Source of the DNA: Streptacidiphilus sp. ASG 303
GTDB lineage: Bacteria > Actinomycetota > Actinomycetes > Streptomycetales > Streptomycetaceae
NCBI RefSeq assembly: GCF_020991365.1
Contig: NZ_JAJLRA010000008.1
Span: 124,001 to 188,000 of the forward strand
Direction of reading: 5' to 3'
Length of the DNA: 64,000 bases
The position numbers and the translations under genes were made by a program. Below, one piece after another: positions 25,366-34,199 of the stretch (within the stretch, counting starts at the first letter, position 1; each line of letters opens with the position of its first letter). The notes beneath the pieces are model-generated. The model was not told the origin of the DNA. It saw only the letters and a list, made by a program, of their open reading frames with translations, and searched no databases.

Positions 25366-28020
25366 TCAGCGCAGGTCGGCCGCCTTCACCGACCAGATGC
25401 CGCGCCCGTGCGTCGCCGCGTACACCTTGCCGTCGGGGCCGAGCTTCAGCTGCTGCACCGCCACCGCGGGCAGGTCGCCGACGACCTCCCAGCCGCTGCG
25501 GTGCGGGGCCCGGTAGACCACGCCGAGGTCGGTGGCGAGGGCCACGCCGCCGCCGGGCAGCACGAGCAGCGCGTCGGCCGGGGCGTCCGGCAGGTTCGCC
25601 GAGACGTCCTTCCAGCTCGTGCCGCCGTTCCAGGACTCGAAGACGTGGCCGATGCCGGCGCCCGGTCCCTCCGTCCAGTGCCGGGAGAAGCCGTTGACGG
25701 CCAGGTAGACGTGGTCGGCGTTCGCCGGGTCCACGGCGAAGCCGGACAGGTAGCGGTTGGGCACGGTGCCGTCGACCGGCAGGTTCAGCTGGTGCCAGCC
25801 GGTGCCGTCCGCGTTGCCGACGGCGATGCCGCGGGCGAAGCCCACGTTGTTGCAGGGGCCGCACCAGGCCGCGTAGACCCGGCCGCCGGAGGAGGCGACG
25901 GCGGTCGCGACGTGGCCGGCGCCCAGGTCGAAGGCGTTCCTCCACTCGTCGGAGCTGCGGATGGCGTACCCGTGGGTCTGCACCCACACGTGCCGGCCGC
26001 CCGCGATCCAGGTGTTCCCGTCCTTGCCGTCGGCCGCCAGCGGGGCGATGAAGCGGGCCCCGGCGCCGCCGAGCCGGTTGTCGGGCGGGGCGACCGCGTA
26101 CGAGGTGGCCTTCGACGGGTCGGTGAGCCAGGAGCCGTCGTTGACGGCGCAGTTCTGCGTCACCTGCAGCGCCAGGTACACGTACTCCTGGGCGATGTTG
26201 CAGCCGTTGCCCGGGTCGGTGAGGGTGTCGCCGCCGTCGCCGCCGAAGTTGGAGCCCATGACGCGGTCGCGGCCGCGCAGGATCGACTGCCCGTTGTCCT
26301 GCAGGCCGCCGTTGACGGCGACGCCGCCGAAGTCCCGGTCCTGTCCGACGCCCACCGAGTAGTACTGCAGGGTGTCGATGGTGCCGTCGTTGAGCGAGGT
26401 CCAGTCGGTGGCGTGCCCGGAGGCGTCCGCGGCGCCGCGCGTCGGGCGCCGGTACACGCCGCCGTCGTCGCCGACGTACAGGTAGGACCTGCCGTGGCTG
26501 CGGCCGACCGCGACGGCGTGCTGGTCGGGGTGGGTGGTGGCGTTGCAGTCGCCGGTCTGCTTCGACGGGTCGATGGACCAGCAGGAGAAGCCGAAGTTCC
26601 AGTACGGGCCGGGCGCCGACCAGTTCGCGCCGCCGTCGCGGGTCTCGAAGACCTCCTCCAGGCCCGCCCACACGTGCTCCGGGTCGGCCGGGTCGACCTG
26701 CAGGAACTGGTTGTACCAGGCCTGCACGCCCGGCATGTAGCCCGGGTCGGTGAGCGCCGAGCCCGACTTCGCGAGCGTCTGGTAGTCGGCGATCCGCTTC
26801 CAGGGGCCGAGCGGCGAGCCGCTGCGCGAGACGTAGACCCCGGCGAGCGAGCTGTCGGGGTTGGTCGCGAGCTGCGTCGGCGACTGGTCGATCGCGTAGT
26901 AGCGCGAGCCGTCGGCGGAGCGGGCGAAGGTCACCGAGCCCACCTCGTCGGGCGCGGTCGGCAGGTCCCCGAGGCCGGTGGTCAGCCGATGCCAGCTGCC
27001 GTCGGCCGCCTTGGCGTAGAAGCCGTTGTAGTCGTCGCCGCTGCGCCAGCCGACCGCCAGCACCACGCGGGAGGGGTGGCGGGGGTCGACGGCGACGTCG
27101 TTGGTGATGTTCTTGTAGGGCGCGTCCGGGTCGGAGGCCTTGGGGTGGCCGGGGAGGTAGTCGGGGTTGGGGGCGTACTCCAGCTTCCACGCGCCGGTGA
27201 GCGTGCGGGAGGAGTGGCTCCACACGCCGCTGCTGGTCGCCGCCCAGACCCTGCCGCCGGCGAAGCGCAGCTGGTGGATCGTGGTGTTCTCCAGCTCGGG
27301 GCCGCCCACCCGGTCGCGCTCGGTGAAGGCGCCGTACCGGGGGTTGGAGAGCGCGTAGACGCCGCTGCCCAGGTAGGCGTCGGCGTTGGTGTTGGCCTCG
27401 CCCGTCGCCAGCCACAGCCGGCCGCCGTCCAGGGCCAGGGCCCCGGTGGACTGCGAGGGCAGCCGGTCGCTGATCGGCTGCCAGTGGCCCCCGCCCTGCG
27501 AGGAGCGCCACACGCCGCCGCCCGCGCTGCCCGCGTAGACGTACCCGTCGCCGTCGGCGGCGAGCGCGGTGGTGCGGCCGGTGACGCGTCCGGCGCCGCC
27601 GCTGGAGTTGGAGTCGATGTCGCGGTAGCGCGGGTCGTCCGAGTCGTAGGGCAGCTTCGTCACGTGCCGCCACCGGCCCCCGGCCTGCGGCAGCGCCTGC
27701 ATGGCGTTCCAGGCGGCGGTGTACGCGCCCGGCCGGAGCGTGCCCGGCGAGGTGCGGGCCTCGGCGTACTGCGCGGCGCCCTCGGCGATCTCGTCGGCCG
27801 CCTCGCCCCCGTCCCCGTCCTCGGCCGCAGCGAAGGGGTGGGCGCCGGTGCTCCTCGCGTCCTGGACGCGGTGCCTGGCGGTGTCCGCCAGCTCCCGCGC
27901 CCCGAAGGGCTTTCCTGCGCCGCCGGGAGACGCCTGGCCGGCGGGTATGCCCACCAGGGTCGACACGGTGACGGCGGCACAGATCGTGAGCCACCGTCTG
28001 GTACGGGTTGGTGCTGACAA
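25366..28020 (-). CDS. Large secreted BNR/sialidase-like beta-propeller protein
   Basis: An 884-residue exported protein. TTG 28020 is the best start: GGGGAGG lies 5 bases upstream and the peptide then opens with an Arg-rich n-region and hydrophobic core (RTRRWLTICAAVTVSTLVG) ending in an Ala-x-Ala-like site. After a ~90-residue linker the chain is a series of beta-propeller repeats of the BNR/Asp-box and VPS10 type: GGGVWRSSQGGGHWQPIS, SGVYALSNP, FETRDGGANWSAPG, ESWNGGTSWKDVS, DLGVVYRAPHRSGW. Several conserved aromatic/Gly signatures recur every ~50 residues. Extracellular glycan binding or hydrolysis is plausible, but a catalytic triad for sialidase was not identified. It is a single gene with a long C-rich tract downstream. 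Confidence 0.82.
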   Translation of the reverse strand: MSAPTRTRRWLTICAAVTVSTLVGIPAGQASPGGAGKPFGARELADTARHRVQDARSTGAHPFAAAEDGDGGEAADEIAEGAAQYAEARTSPGTLRPGAYTAAWNAMQALPQAGGRWRHVTKLPYDSDDPRYRDIDSNSSGGAGRVTGRTTALAADGDGYVYAGSAGGGVWRSSQGGGHWQPISDRLPSQSTGALALDGGRLWLATGEANTNADAYLGSGVYALSNPRYGAFTERDRVGGPELENTTIHQLRFAGGRVWAATSSGVWSHSSRTLTGAWKLEYAPNPDYLPGHPKASDPDAPYKNITNDVAVDPRHPSRVVLAVGWRSGDDYNGFYAKAADGSWHRLTTGLGDLPTAPDEVGSVTFARSADGSRYYAIDQSPTQLATNPDSSLAGVYVSRSGSPLGPWKRIADYQTLAKSGSALTDPGYMPGVQAWYNQFLQVDPADPEHVWAGLEEVFETRDGGANWSAPGPYWNFGFSCWSIDPSKQTGDCNATTHPDQHAVAVGRSHGRSYLYVGDDGGVYRRPTRGAADASGHATDWTSLNDGTIDTLQYYSVGVGQDRDFGGVAVNGGLQDNGQSILRGRDRVMGSNFGGDGGDTLTDPGNGCNIAQEYVYLALQVTQNCAVNDGSWLTDPSKATSYAVAPPDNRLGGAGARFIAPLAADGKDGNTWIAGGRHVWVQTHGYAIRSSDEWRNAFDLGAGHVATAVASSGGRVYAAWCGPCNNVGFARGIAVGNADGTGWHQLNLPVDGTVPNRYLSGFAVDPANADHVYLAVNGFSRHWTEGPGAGIGHVFESWNGGTSWKDVSANLPDAPADALLVLPGGGVALATDLGVVYRAPHRSGWEVVGDLPAVAVQQLKLGPDGKVYAATHGRGIWSVKAADLR

Positions 28021-28212
28021 CAGTTCCTCCCCAGCGTGGATGTGCGTTCGGGGGGAACCCGACCACGGGAGGGGCGGGAGGGACCCGGCCGGTCGCGAGA
28101 TTTGACCGAAGCTTTGTACGGAACCTGACATGAGGGGCATACCGCCTCCCGCCGGGCCCGCGCATAGGGTGGACGGTGACACCGACCCGCCCTCCCGGGA
28201 GCCGCATCCGCC

Positions 28213-28857
28213 ATGTCCGACCCGCACCGCCACCTCACCGTCAAGGGGCCGGCCCGGCACGGCATCGAGATCAAGAAGTCCCGCTTCGTCTGCTCCCTCG
28301 CCCGGGTCGCCGACGAGGAGGAGGCGCAGGCGTTCATCGCGGCGGTCCGCAAGGAGTTCTGGGACGCCCGGCACAACTGCACCGCGTTCGTCGTCGGGGA
28401 CGAGCAGCGCCGGGAGCGCTCCAGCGACGACGGGGAGCCCGCCGGGACGGCGGGCGTGCCGATGCTGGAGGTGCTGCGCCGCCGCGGGCTCACCGACACG
28501 GTCGCGGTGGTCTCCCGCTGGTTCGGCGGGGTGCTGCTGGGGGCGGGCGGCCTGGTGCGGGCCTACGGCTCCGCGGTCTCCGAGACGCTCGACCTCGCCG
28601 GCGTGGTGGAACTGCGGCCCGTCGCCCTGCTCGCCGTCACCGCCGACCACGTCCGCGCGGGACGGCTGGAGAACGATCTGAGGGCCGCCGGGCACGCCGT
28701 GCGCGACGTCTCCTACGGCGCCGCGGGGGTCCGCATCGAGGTCGGGGTGCCCGAGTCCGGCACCGCCGCCTTCCACGCCTGGCTGGCGGAGGCCACGGGC
28801 GGCACCGCCTCCGCCGTCGAGACGGGGCGGACGCGCATCGAGGCCGACGCGGACTGA
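28213..28857 (+). CDS. YigZ/IMPACT family protein
   Basis: A 214-residue protein starting at ATG 28213. It has the IMPACT/YigZ N-terminal domain with IEIKKSRFVCSLARV, DARHNCTAFVVG, the family signature SSDDGEPAGTAGVPMLEVL, and VSRWFGGVLLGAGGLVRAYG. The C-terminal ~70 residues are the DUF1949 alpha/beta domain. The family is widespread and linked to translation and elongation factor interactions in other organisms. The biochemical role in bacteria is unsettled. It is divergent from the propeller gene. Confidence 0.93.
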   Translation: MSDPHRHLTVKGPARHGIEIKKSRFVCSLARVADEEEAQAFIAAVRKEFWDARHNCTAFVVGDEQRRERSSDDGEPAGTAGVPMLEVLRRRGLTDTVAVVSRWFGGVLLGAGGLVRAYGSAVSETLDLAGVVELRPVALLAVTADHVRAGRLENDLRAAGHAVRDVSYGAAGVRIEVGVPESGTAAFHAWLAEATGGTASAVETGRTRIEADAD

Positions 28858-29369
28858 CCGGCCGGGCCGGGCCCGCAGCCGCCGCCCGTGCCCGCCGCCC
28901 GTGGCGGGTCCGCCCGTCCGCCTGCGCCTGCCCGGGCCCGCCGCCCGCGACCGGTCCGGCGCGTGCCCGGTGCCGCTTCCGCACATCGCCGGCCGGCCGG
29001 CCGTACCGACGTGCCCGTGCGCCCCGCCCAGGCGCCCCCGGCGTCCGGGGGAGGCCCCGCCGGGCGCACGCCGGGCCGGTGCGCACGCCGCTCCCTACGG
29101 CCCCCGCCGGCCCCGTACGGCCCCGTGCGGCCCCGTACGGCCCCGTCCGGACCTTCCCCGGGCCTCTCCCCCGAAAGCCGCCCCGGCTGCGCTCCGCAAC
29201 CGCCGAATCACTCGAACGGGTGACCACCGTCCGGCCCAGGAACTCATGCCCGGGGCGGCGGCGTTCTCCCACCAACCGGTACGGACGGGACACCTCGCCC
29301 GGCCGACGGCCGACACCCACCCACGGAGGACAGCAGGATCCCACCGCAGCACCACGGGAGGACCAGCGC
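28858..29369. other. Intergenic region with GGCCCCGTAC repeats
   Basis: About 510 bases without a supported gene. Around 29098-29150 a 9- to 10-base unit GGCCCCGTAC is repeated in tandem with small changes. Otherwise uniformly GC-rich with no clear promoter. The final bases contain CGGGAGGACC, the ribosome-binding site of the next gene. Confidence 0.45.
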
Positions 29370-31127
29370 ATGACCCGTCCCACCTCGTCCGACCAGTCCG
29401 ATCCGCCCGCAGCCCGCTACCGCATGGTCGTCACCAGCGGCCACGGCCACACCGACACCGCCGCCCTCGCCGACCAGCGGCTCCGCGGCTGGCTCAAGCA
29501 GGAGGGCTACGACGAGCCCCCCGCCGCCCCCGCCCCTCCCGTCGCGGACGGTGCCGCCCCGCCCGAGGCCGCCCGGTACCGCATAGGCGACCGCGCCTCC
29601 CTCGACCTCGACGCCGGACCGCTGCGCGGCGGCACCGGCCGCTACCTGCGCCGCCGCGTCCGCCAGCCCGCACCGCACGGCGTCCGCCAGACGACCCTCA
29701 CCGTGGCGACCCCGTCCGGGGGTCCCACCTGGGTCCGCCTGGAGGCCGAGCACCTGCCCAACGGCCCCGGGGTGCGCAGCTCCGGGCGGGTGCCCGTCCC
29801 CGGCCTCGCCCGCGACCTGCTCCCGCTGCTCGACGCCTCCGACGGCCCGGCCGCAGTCCGCGACCGACCCGCCGTGGTCGGCCCCCGCGCCGTGGACCGC
29901 CTGATCGACGAGCTGTGCGACCCCGACCGCCGGCTGCCGATCGTGGTCGCCAGCGTCCCCGCCGACCTGGACCGCGACGCCTGGCTCGCCGACGCCGTCC
30001 GGCCCGCCGTGGCCGGCCTCACCGGCCTGGCCGTCCTCTACGTCCTCGACCACGCCGCCCGCCCGGCCTTCAACCTGGCGCTGGAGTACCACCCCGTCTA
30101 CGGCGGGGCCGTCCGCACCTACCTCCCCGGACTCGACCCGGCCGCCCGCGGCGACGGCGTCCACCACCCCGTGATGTCGCGCCGCCTCCTGGAGGACGAT
30201 CCGCGCCGCGCCGCCGCCATCCTCGCCCGGGAGCCGCGCCGGCTCGCCGCCGACACCCCGCTGCCGGACGTCCTCGCCGACGTCCCGGTGCTCCGGACGC
30301 TTCCCCTGCCCCCTGCGCCGCCCCGGCCCGGCAGCCCCCCGGCCGACCAGAACGCCCGGGGCGCCCGGACCGACCAGGACGCCCGGGCCGCCGAGGCCGC
30401 CGAGGAGTCCGCACGGGAGGAGCAGGCGGGAGCGGACGAACTGCAGCGCATAAGGCGTCAACTCCAGCACGCCGAAAGGCTCGAGCGCTCCCTCCTGGCC
30501 GAGGCCGACGACCAGTACGAGGCGCTGAGGCACGCCCGGGCGCAGGTCCGGGTGCTCACCCGCAGGCTGGTCAGCGCCGCCGGCCCGGCCGCCGCCGATC
30601 CGGCGGAGGTCGCCGGCGACGCACGGCGGGAGGAGGACGCCAACCCGGCGACCTTCGCCGAACTCGTCGCCCGCCTCGGCGAGTTCCCGTCCCTGGTGTT
30701 CACCGGGGACGTCAAGGAGGCGCTGGCCCTCGACGAGCGCAACGCCGGGCCCGGATGGGCGCGCCTCGCCTGGGACGGCCTGCTGGCCCTCCAGGACTAC
30801 GCCGACGCGGCCGCGCGCGGCCGCGCCCACGGCGACTTCAAGCAGTGGTGCGAGCACACTCCGCCGGACTGCCACCCCTTCCCACCGCGCAAGGCCGTCC
30901 GCGGGGAGTCGCACACCGTGAGCACCAACGCGAAGTGGAAGAAGGAGCGGATGCTGCCGGTGCCCCATGCGGTCGACCCCTCCGGCCGCGCCTTCATGGG
31001 GGCCCACCTGCGCATCGGCGGCGGCGGTACCGCGCCCCGGCTGCACTACCTCGACGACTGCTCCGGCACCGGCCGCATCTACATCGGATACATAGGACTC
31101 CACCTCACCAACACCCGGACGAACTGA
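29370..31127 (+). CDS. Unknown coiled-coil protein with unassigned C-terminal domain (candidate conflict-system protein)
   Basis: A 585-residue soluble protein with ATG preceded by GGGAGG. Residues ~75-150 form a beta-rich N-terminal domain (DRASLDLDAGPLRGG, TWVRLEAEHLP). About 150-310 is an alpha/beta domain with LPIVVASVPADLDRDAWLAD, LTGLAVLYVLDHAARPAF and YGGAVRTYLPGLDP. Residues 340-405 are a strong coiled coil (ELQRIRRQLQHAERLERSLL). The last ~155 residues include QWCEHTPPDC, GESHTVSTNAKWKKERMLPVP and end GRIYIGYIGLHLTNTRTN, a small alpha+beta fold with conserved His, Lys, Arg and Glu. I cannot name a family. The layout (sensor-like region, coiled coil, small conserved end domain) resembles defence or toxin effectors, which is inference. 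The Mrr-like gene follows. Confidence 0.7.
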   Translation: MTRPTSSDQSDPPAARYRMVVTSGHGHTDTAALADQRLRGWLKQEGYDEPPAAPAPPVADGAAPPEAARYRIGDRASLDLDAGPLRGGTGRYLRRRVRQPAPHGVRQTTLTVATPSGGPTWVRLEAEHLPNGPGVRSSGRVPVPGLARDLLPLLDASDGPAAVRDRPAVVGPRAVDRLIDELCDPDRRLPIVVASVPADLDRDAWLADAVRPAVAGLTGLAVLYVLDHAARPAFNLALEYHPVYGGAVRTYLPGLDPAARGDGVHHPVMSRRLLEDDPRRAAAILAREPRRLAADTPLPDVLADVPVLRTLPLPPAPPRPGSPPADQNARGARTDQDARAAEAAEESAREEQAGADELQRIRRQLQHAERLERSLLAEADDQYEALRHARAQVRVLTRRLVSAAGPAAADPAEVAGDARREEDANPATFAELVARLGEFPSLVFTGDVKEALALDERNAGPGWARLAWDGLLALQDYADAAARGRAHGDFKQWCEHTPPDCHPFPPRKAVRGESHTVSTNAKWKKERMLPVPHAVDPSGRAFMGAHLRIGGGGTAPRLHYLDDCSGTGRIYIGYIGLHLTNTRTN

Positions 31128-31697
31128 GCGGCGGAAGCGGCGCCCGCCGCCGGGTCTCCGCCCCGGTGCGGAGCGGCGGACGCGGGCCGGGGGGTCCGCC
31201 CTCCGCTGCCCCCGGTGTCCCGCCACTCCGCGTGCGCGGGCCCGGAGGCCTGGGCGCCGGGCCGTTCCCGGCGCCGGCCCTGGTCGCTCCCCGTGCGCGG
31301 GTCCGGAGGCGTCCGGGGCTGTCGGCTGCGGCAGAGGCACGTTCCTCCGCAGAGGCCGGGGCCCGGGGTTCCGCCTCCGGGCGGGATCCACCGGAACGGG
31401 GCCGGCCGGCCGCCGCGACCGCGCCGCCTCCGGCGCTGCACCTCCGGGGCGGCACCGCTCCTGCGGCAGTGCCGTCACGGCACGGCCGCCCGGACGCGGC
31501 CGGGACGCCTCTGGGGCGCACCCCCCGCGCTCCGGCGCGCCCCCGTCCGCCGGAAAGCTCGCCGGTGATCCCCCACAGGACCCTCCGGGGCGGAACAATG
31601 GCCCCGGGGGCCGCCGGAACGCCCGCGGGCGAGGCCCCCGGTACCCGACGACCTGCCGCGCGACCGGACGAAGCCGACCACGGGGGAGCGACCGCCG
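31128..31697. other. Intergenic region between the coiled-coil and Mrr-like genes
   Basis: About 570 bases. No frame has distinct coding bias, a start signal or a family motif. The gap means the two genes need not share one transcript although they point the same way. Confidence 0.45.
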
Positions 31698-33398
31698 ATG
31701 CAGTACCCGCAGAACCGCACCACCGGCCGCCTCACCCGCTCCCTGTTCCGCCGGGATCCGGACGGTCCCGTCCCGCACGACCCGGTCCCCGACGGCACCC
31801 CGCCCGGCCCCGTTGCGCCGGGCGTCACCGTGCCGGCCGGCCCGGCGTCCGGCGATCCGGAGCAGTCCGGCCCCCCGGCGGGGCGCGGCACCGCCACGGC
31901 GCCGGACGCTCCCTGGGCGGGGCCCGGGGCCGGCGGCGCACCGGACCACGGCGTCCGCGTCGCCCGCGAGCGCACCGCCACCGCGGCGGCCGAACTGGCG
32001 CGCTTCCTCGACCTGCTCGACCGCGCCGGCCGCCCCGGCCCGGCGGTCGACTTCGCGTCGCAGCGGCGTGTCCACGAACCCCGCCCCTACGTCGCCCCGG
32101 CAACCGCCGAACCGCCCCGCTGGGAGGAGTTCGCACCGCCCGAGCCGGCGGGCGCGCCCGCCGGGTCCGCAGACGCCGCCGACGCCGGCCGCCGCCTGCT
32201 CGACCCCGTGTACCAGCGGGAGCGCGCCCAGGCGCGCCTGCGGCACCAGCGCGCCCTGCGGGAGTGGCGGGAGCGCCAGGAGCTGCTGGACGGCGACGAC
32301 GACGCCCGGACCCGCGCCCGGCAGGACCGCATCGAGCACGAACGTGCCGAGCTGGCCCGTGCGCGCGCCGTGGAGGAGTACAACGCCACCCTCGACGAGT
32401 GCCGCCGCGCCTACCGGGCCGCCGAACCGGCCGCCGTGGAGTCGCTCCTGGAACGGGCACTCGCCGCAGCCGGGCACGCCACCCCCGACCTGCCCGCCGC
32501 CTGCCGGACGGCCTTCCGGCCGCTCACCCGCACCGCCGTGCTCGACCTGGAACTGCCCTCGCCCCAGATCGTCCCGTCCATCGCCGGCTACCGGCCCTCC
32601 GCCGAGGGCGGACCCCCGGAGCCGGTGCCCCGCCCGGACAGCGAGCGGGCCGTCCACTACCTCCAGCTCGCCGCCCGCCTGGCCCTGCGCGCCCTGCACG
32701 CGGTCGCGGCCGCGGACGGCGACGAGGTCCTGGGCGGCGTCGTGCTCAACGGCTTCGTCCGGGGGCCGGGCACGCCGCCGGGCGGCTGCTGCCTGCTCAC
32801 CGTCGACGCCGACCGGGACGACCTCGCCCGCACCCGCCTGCTGCCGCCCGGCCGTCCCGGCCTCCCTGCCCGCGGCAACCGTGCCGACCGTGCCGACCGG
32901 GAGGACGCCCTCGCGGTGCTCCGCGCGCTGCCCTCCGCGGTCACCCCCGACCCGTACGGGCCCGCGCCGGTCACGCCCCTGGCCACCGCCAGCGCCGCGG
33001 TGCCCGCCGAGGGGGATCTCTCACCGGCGGAGTTCTCCCGGCTGATACGCGAACTGACGGCCCGTATGGGGCTCGGCGGCTGGACGCTCCGGCTGCGGGG
33101 CCGCGACGGCCTGGTCGCGGTCGCCGAGGGCGGCGAGGCGGCGGCGCTGCCGGGGCGCCGGGTGGTCTGGGCGGCCCGCCGCCCCGACGGGGTCGACGCC
33201 GATGCGGTTCGGACCCTGGCCGAGGCCGTCGCCGAGGAGCGCGCGGACGGGGGCGTCTGGCTGACCACGGCGCACTTCACCCCCGAGGCGGCCGAACTCG
33301 CCGCCGCCGACGAGCGGCTGCTGCTGATCGACGGCGATCGGCTGCGCCTGCTGCTCCGCACCCACCTGGACGGGGAGCTCGCCTCCGGCACGGACTGA
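31698..33398 (+). CDS. Mrr-like restriction-endonuclease-fold protein, probably catalytically degenerate
   Basis: A 566-residue protein starting at ATG 31698, GGGGAG 10 bases upstream. Residues 1-90 are a Pro/Gly-rich disordered tail, 90-240 a helical, partly coiled region (RQRALRE-type Arg/Glu helices). A middle domain follows with AVLDLELPSPQIVPSIAGYR and LQLAARLALRALHAVAAADG, a region that precedes Mrr domains in other streptomycete proteins. The C-terminal ~110 residues read as the Mrr nuclease fold: GWTLRLRGRDGLVAVAEGG, RRVVWAARRP, DGGVWLTTAHFTPEAAELA and LLIDGDRLRLLL. The normal catalytic Q-x-K is replaced by A-A-R here, so DNA cleavage may be lost while the fold and DNA-binding role remain. 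Confidence 0.75.
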   Translation: MQYPQNRTTGRLTRSLFRRDPDGPVPHDPVPDGTPPGPVAPGVTVPAGPASGDPEQSGPPAGRGTATAPDAPWAGPGAGGAPDHGVRVARERTATAAAELARFLDLLDRAGRPGPAVDFASQRRVHEPRPYVAPATAEPPRWEEFAPPEPAGAPAGSADAADAGRRLLDPVYQRERAQARLRHQRALREWRERQELLDGDDDARTRARQDRIEHERAELARARAVEEYNATLDECRRAYRAAEPAAVESLLERALAAAGHATPDLPAACRTAFRPLTRTAVLDLELPSPQIVPSIAGYRPSAEGGPPEPVPRPDSERAVHYLQLAARLALRALHAVAAADGDEVLGGVVLNGFVRGPGTPPGGCCLLTVDADRDDLARTRLLPPGRPGLPARGNRADRADREDALAVLRALPSAVTPDPYGPAPVTPLATASAAVPAEGDLSPAEFSRLIRELTARMGLGGWTLRLRGRDGLVAVAEGGEAAALPGRRVVWAARRPDGVDADAVRTLAEAVAEERADGGVWLTTAHFTPEAAELAAADERLLLIDGDRLRLLLRTHLDGELASGTD

Positions 33399-33722
33399 CG
33401 GACCCCGCGGTCCCGGCCGATCGTCTCCTCCGCCGACCGCCGACCGCCGACCGCCGACCGCCACCGCCGACCGCGTTCCCCGACCGTCGGCTGCGGTCTC
33501 GCGCGCCTGCGCCGCCGGAGGGCCGCGGCGCAGGCGCGGACCGTCCCCGCGCGCCGGGCCACCGCGGCACCGCGTGCGGCCGGGGCGCGCCGGAAGGCGT
33601 CGAGCCCGCAGCGCGCCCCGGTCGGGCGGCCCCGGCGCGGACTCCCGGGGCGCGGCGCCCGCAGCGCGCCGTTCGGTTGCGGGTCCTGTTCCCGGCGGCC
33701 GCAGGCTGTCACGCTGGTGGGT
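33399..33722. other. Intergenic region with CCGCCGA repeats
   Basis: About 320 bases. Around 33430-33475 a 7-base unit CCGCCGA is repeated in tandem five or more times. The rest has no supported gene. Confidence 0.5.
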
Positions 33723-34199
33723 ATGGGAATCGCGTTTGTGGACAGGTGGCGTGCCCGGCACGGCGGGGCGGCGGTCGCACCGGCGGCACAGGCGTCCGAC
33801 GCGGCCGCCGCGGCCGGGGGGACCGATGGGACCGGGGGGACCGGCGAGGGGATCGGCGGACTCCTCGCCGAGTGCGAACTGCTGCGCGAGCAGGCGGGCC
33901 TGGCCGGCGTCGTCCTGGACGACACCCCGGCGTCCCTCTCCGCGCTCGACCAGCTGCTGCCCCGTTGGCGTGACGACCCGGAGGCGTCCGACTGGCTGGG
34001 CAACGACGCCGGCCTCTACCTGGGCACCGTCATCGTCCGCACCGTGCCGGGGGCCGCCTGGCGCGTCTGGCCGGACGGCCGCCCGACGGTGCTGCTGCCC
34101 GCGGGGCGCGAACTGGACGTGGTGCGGATGGGCCACAGCTGGGCCACCGACGGCTACCCCGAGCTGGCGGTCGCCTGCGCGGAGGCCGAGGAGGACTGA
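33723..34199 (+). CDS. DUF6278 family protein
   Basis: A 158-residue soluble protein. ATG 33723 or the in-frame GTG 33717 can serve as start. After MGIAFVDRWRARHGG there is a variable Ala/Gly/Thr linker, then the conserved part: LLAECELLREQAGLAGVVLDDTPASLSALDQLLPRWRDDPE, WLGNDAGLYLGTVIVRTVPGAAWRVWPDG and LDVVRMGHSW. I recall this as DUF6278, a streptomycete-restricted family of unknown role. It points the same way as the coiled-coil and Mrr-like genes. Its 3' end overlaps the convergent lipoprotein gene by 46 bases. Confidence 0.75.
   Translation: MGIAFVDRWRARHGGAAVAPAAQASDAAAAAGGTDGTGGTGEGIGGLLAECELLREQAGLAGVVLDDTPASLSALDQLLPRWRDDPEASDWLGNDAGLYLGTVIVRTVPGAAWRVWPDGRPTVLLPAGRELDVVRMGHSWATDGYPELAVACAEAEED

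Noticed and set aside
28901-33973. Plus-strand open frame of about 1690 codons
   Set aside because: Arg/Pro-rich shadow of the coiled-coil and Mrr-like genes in another frame with no domain or start signal.
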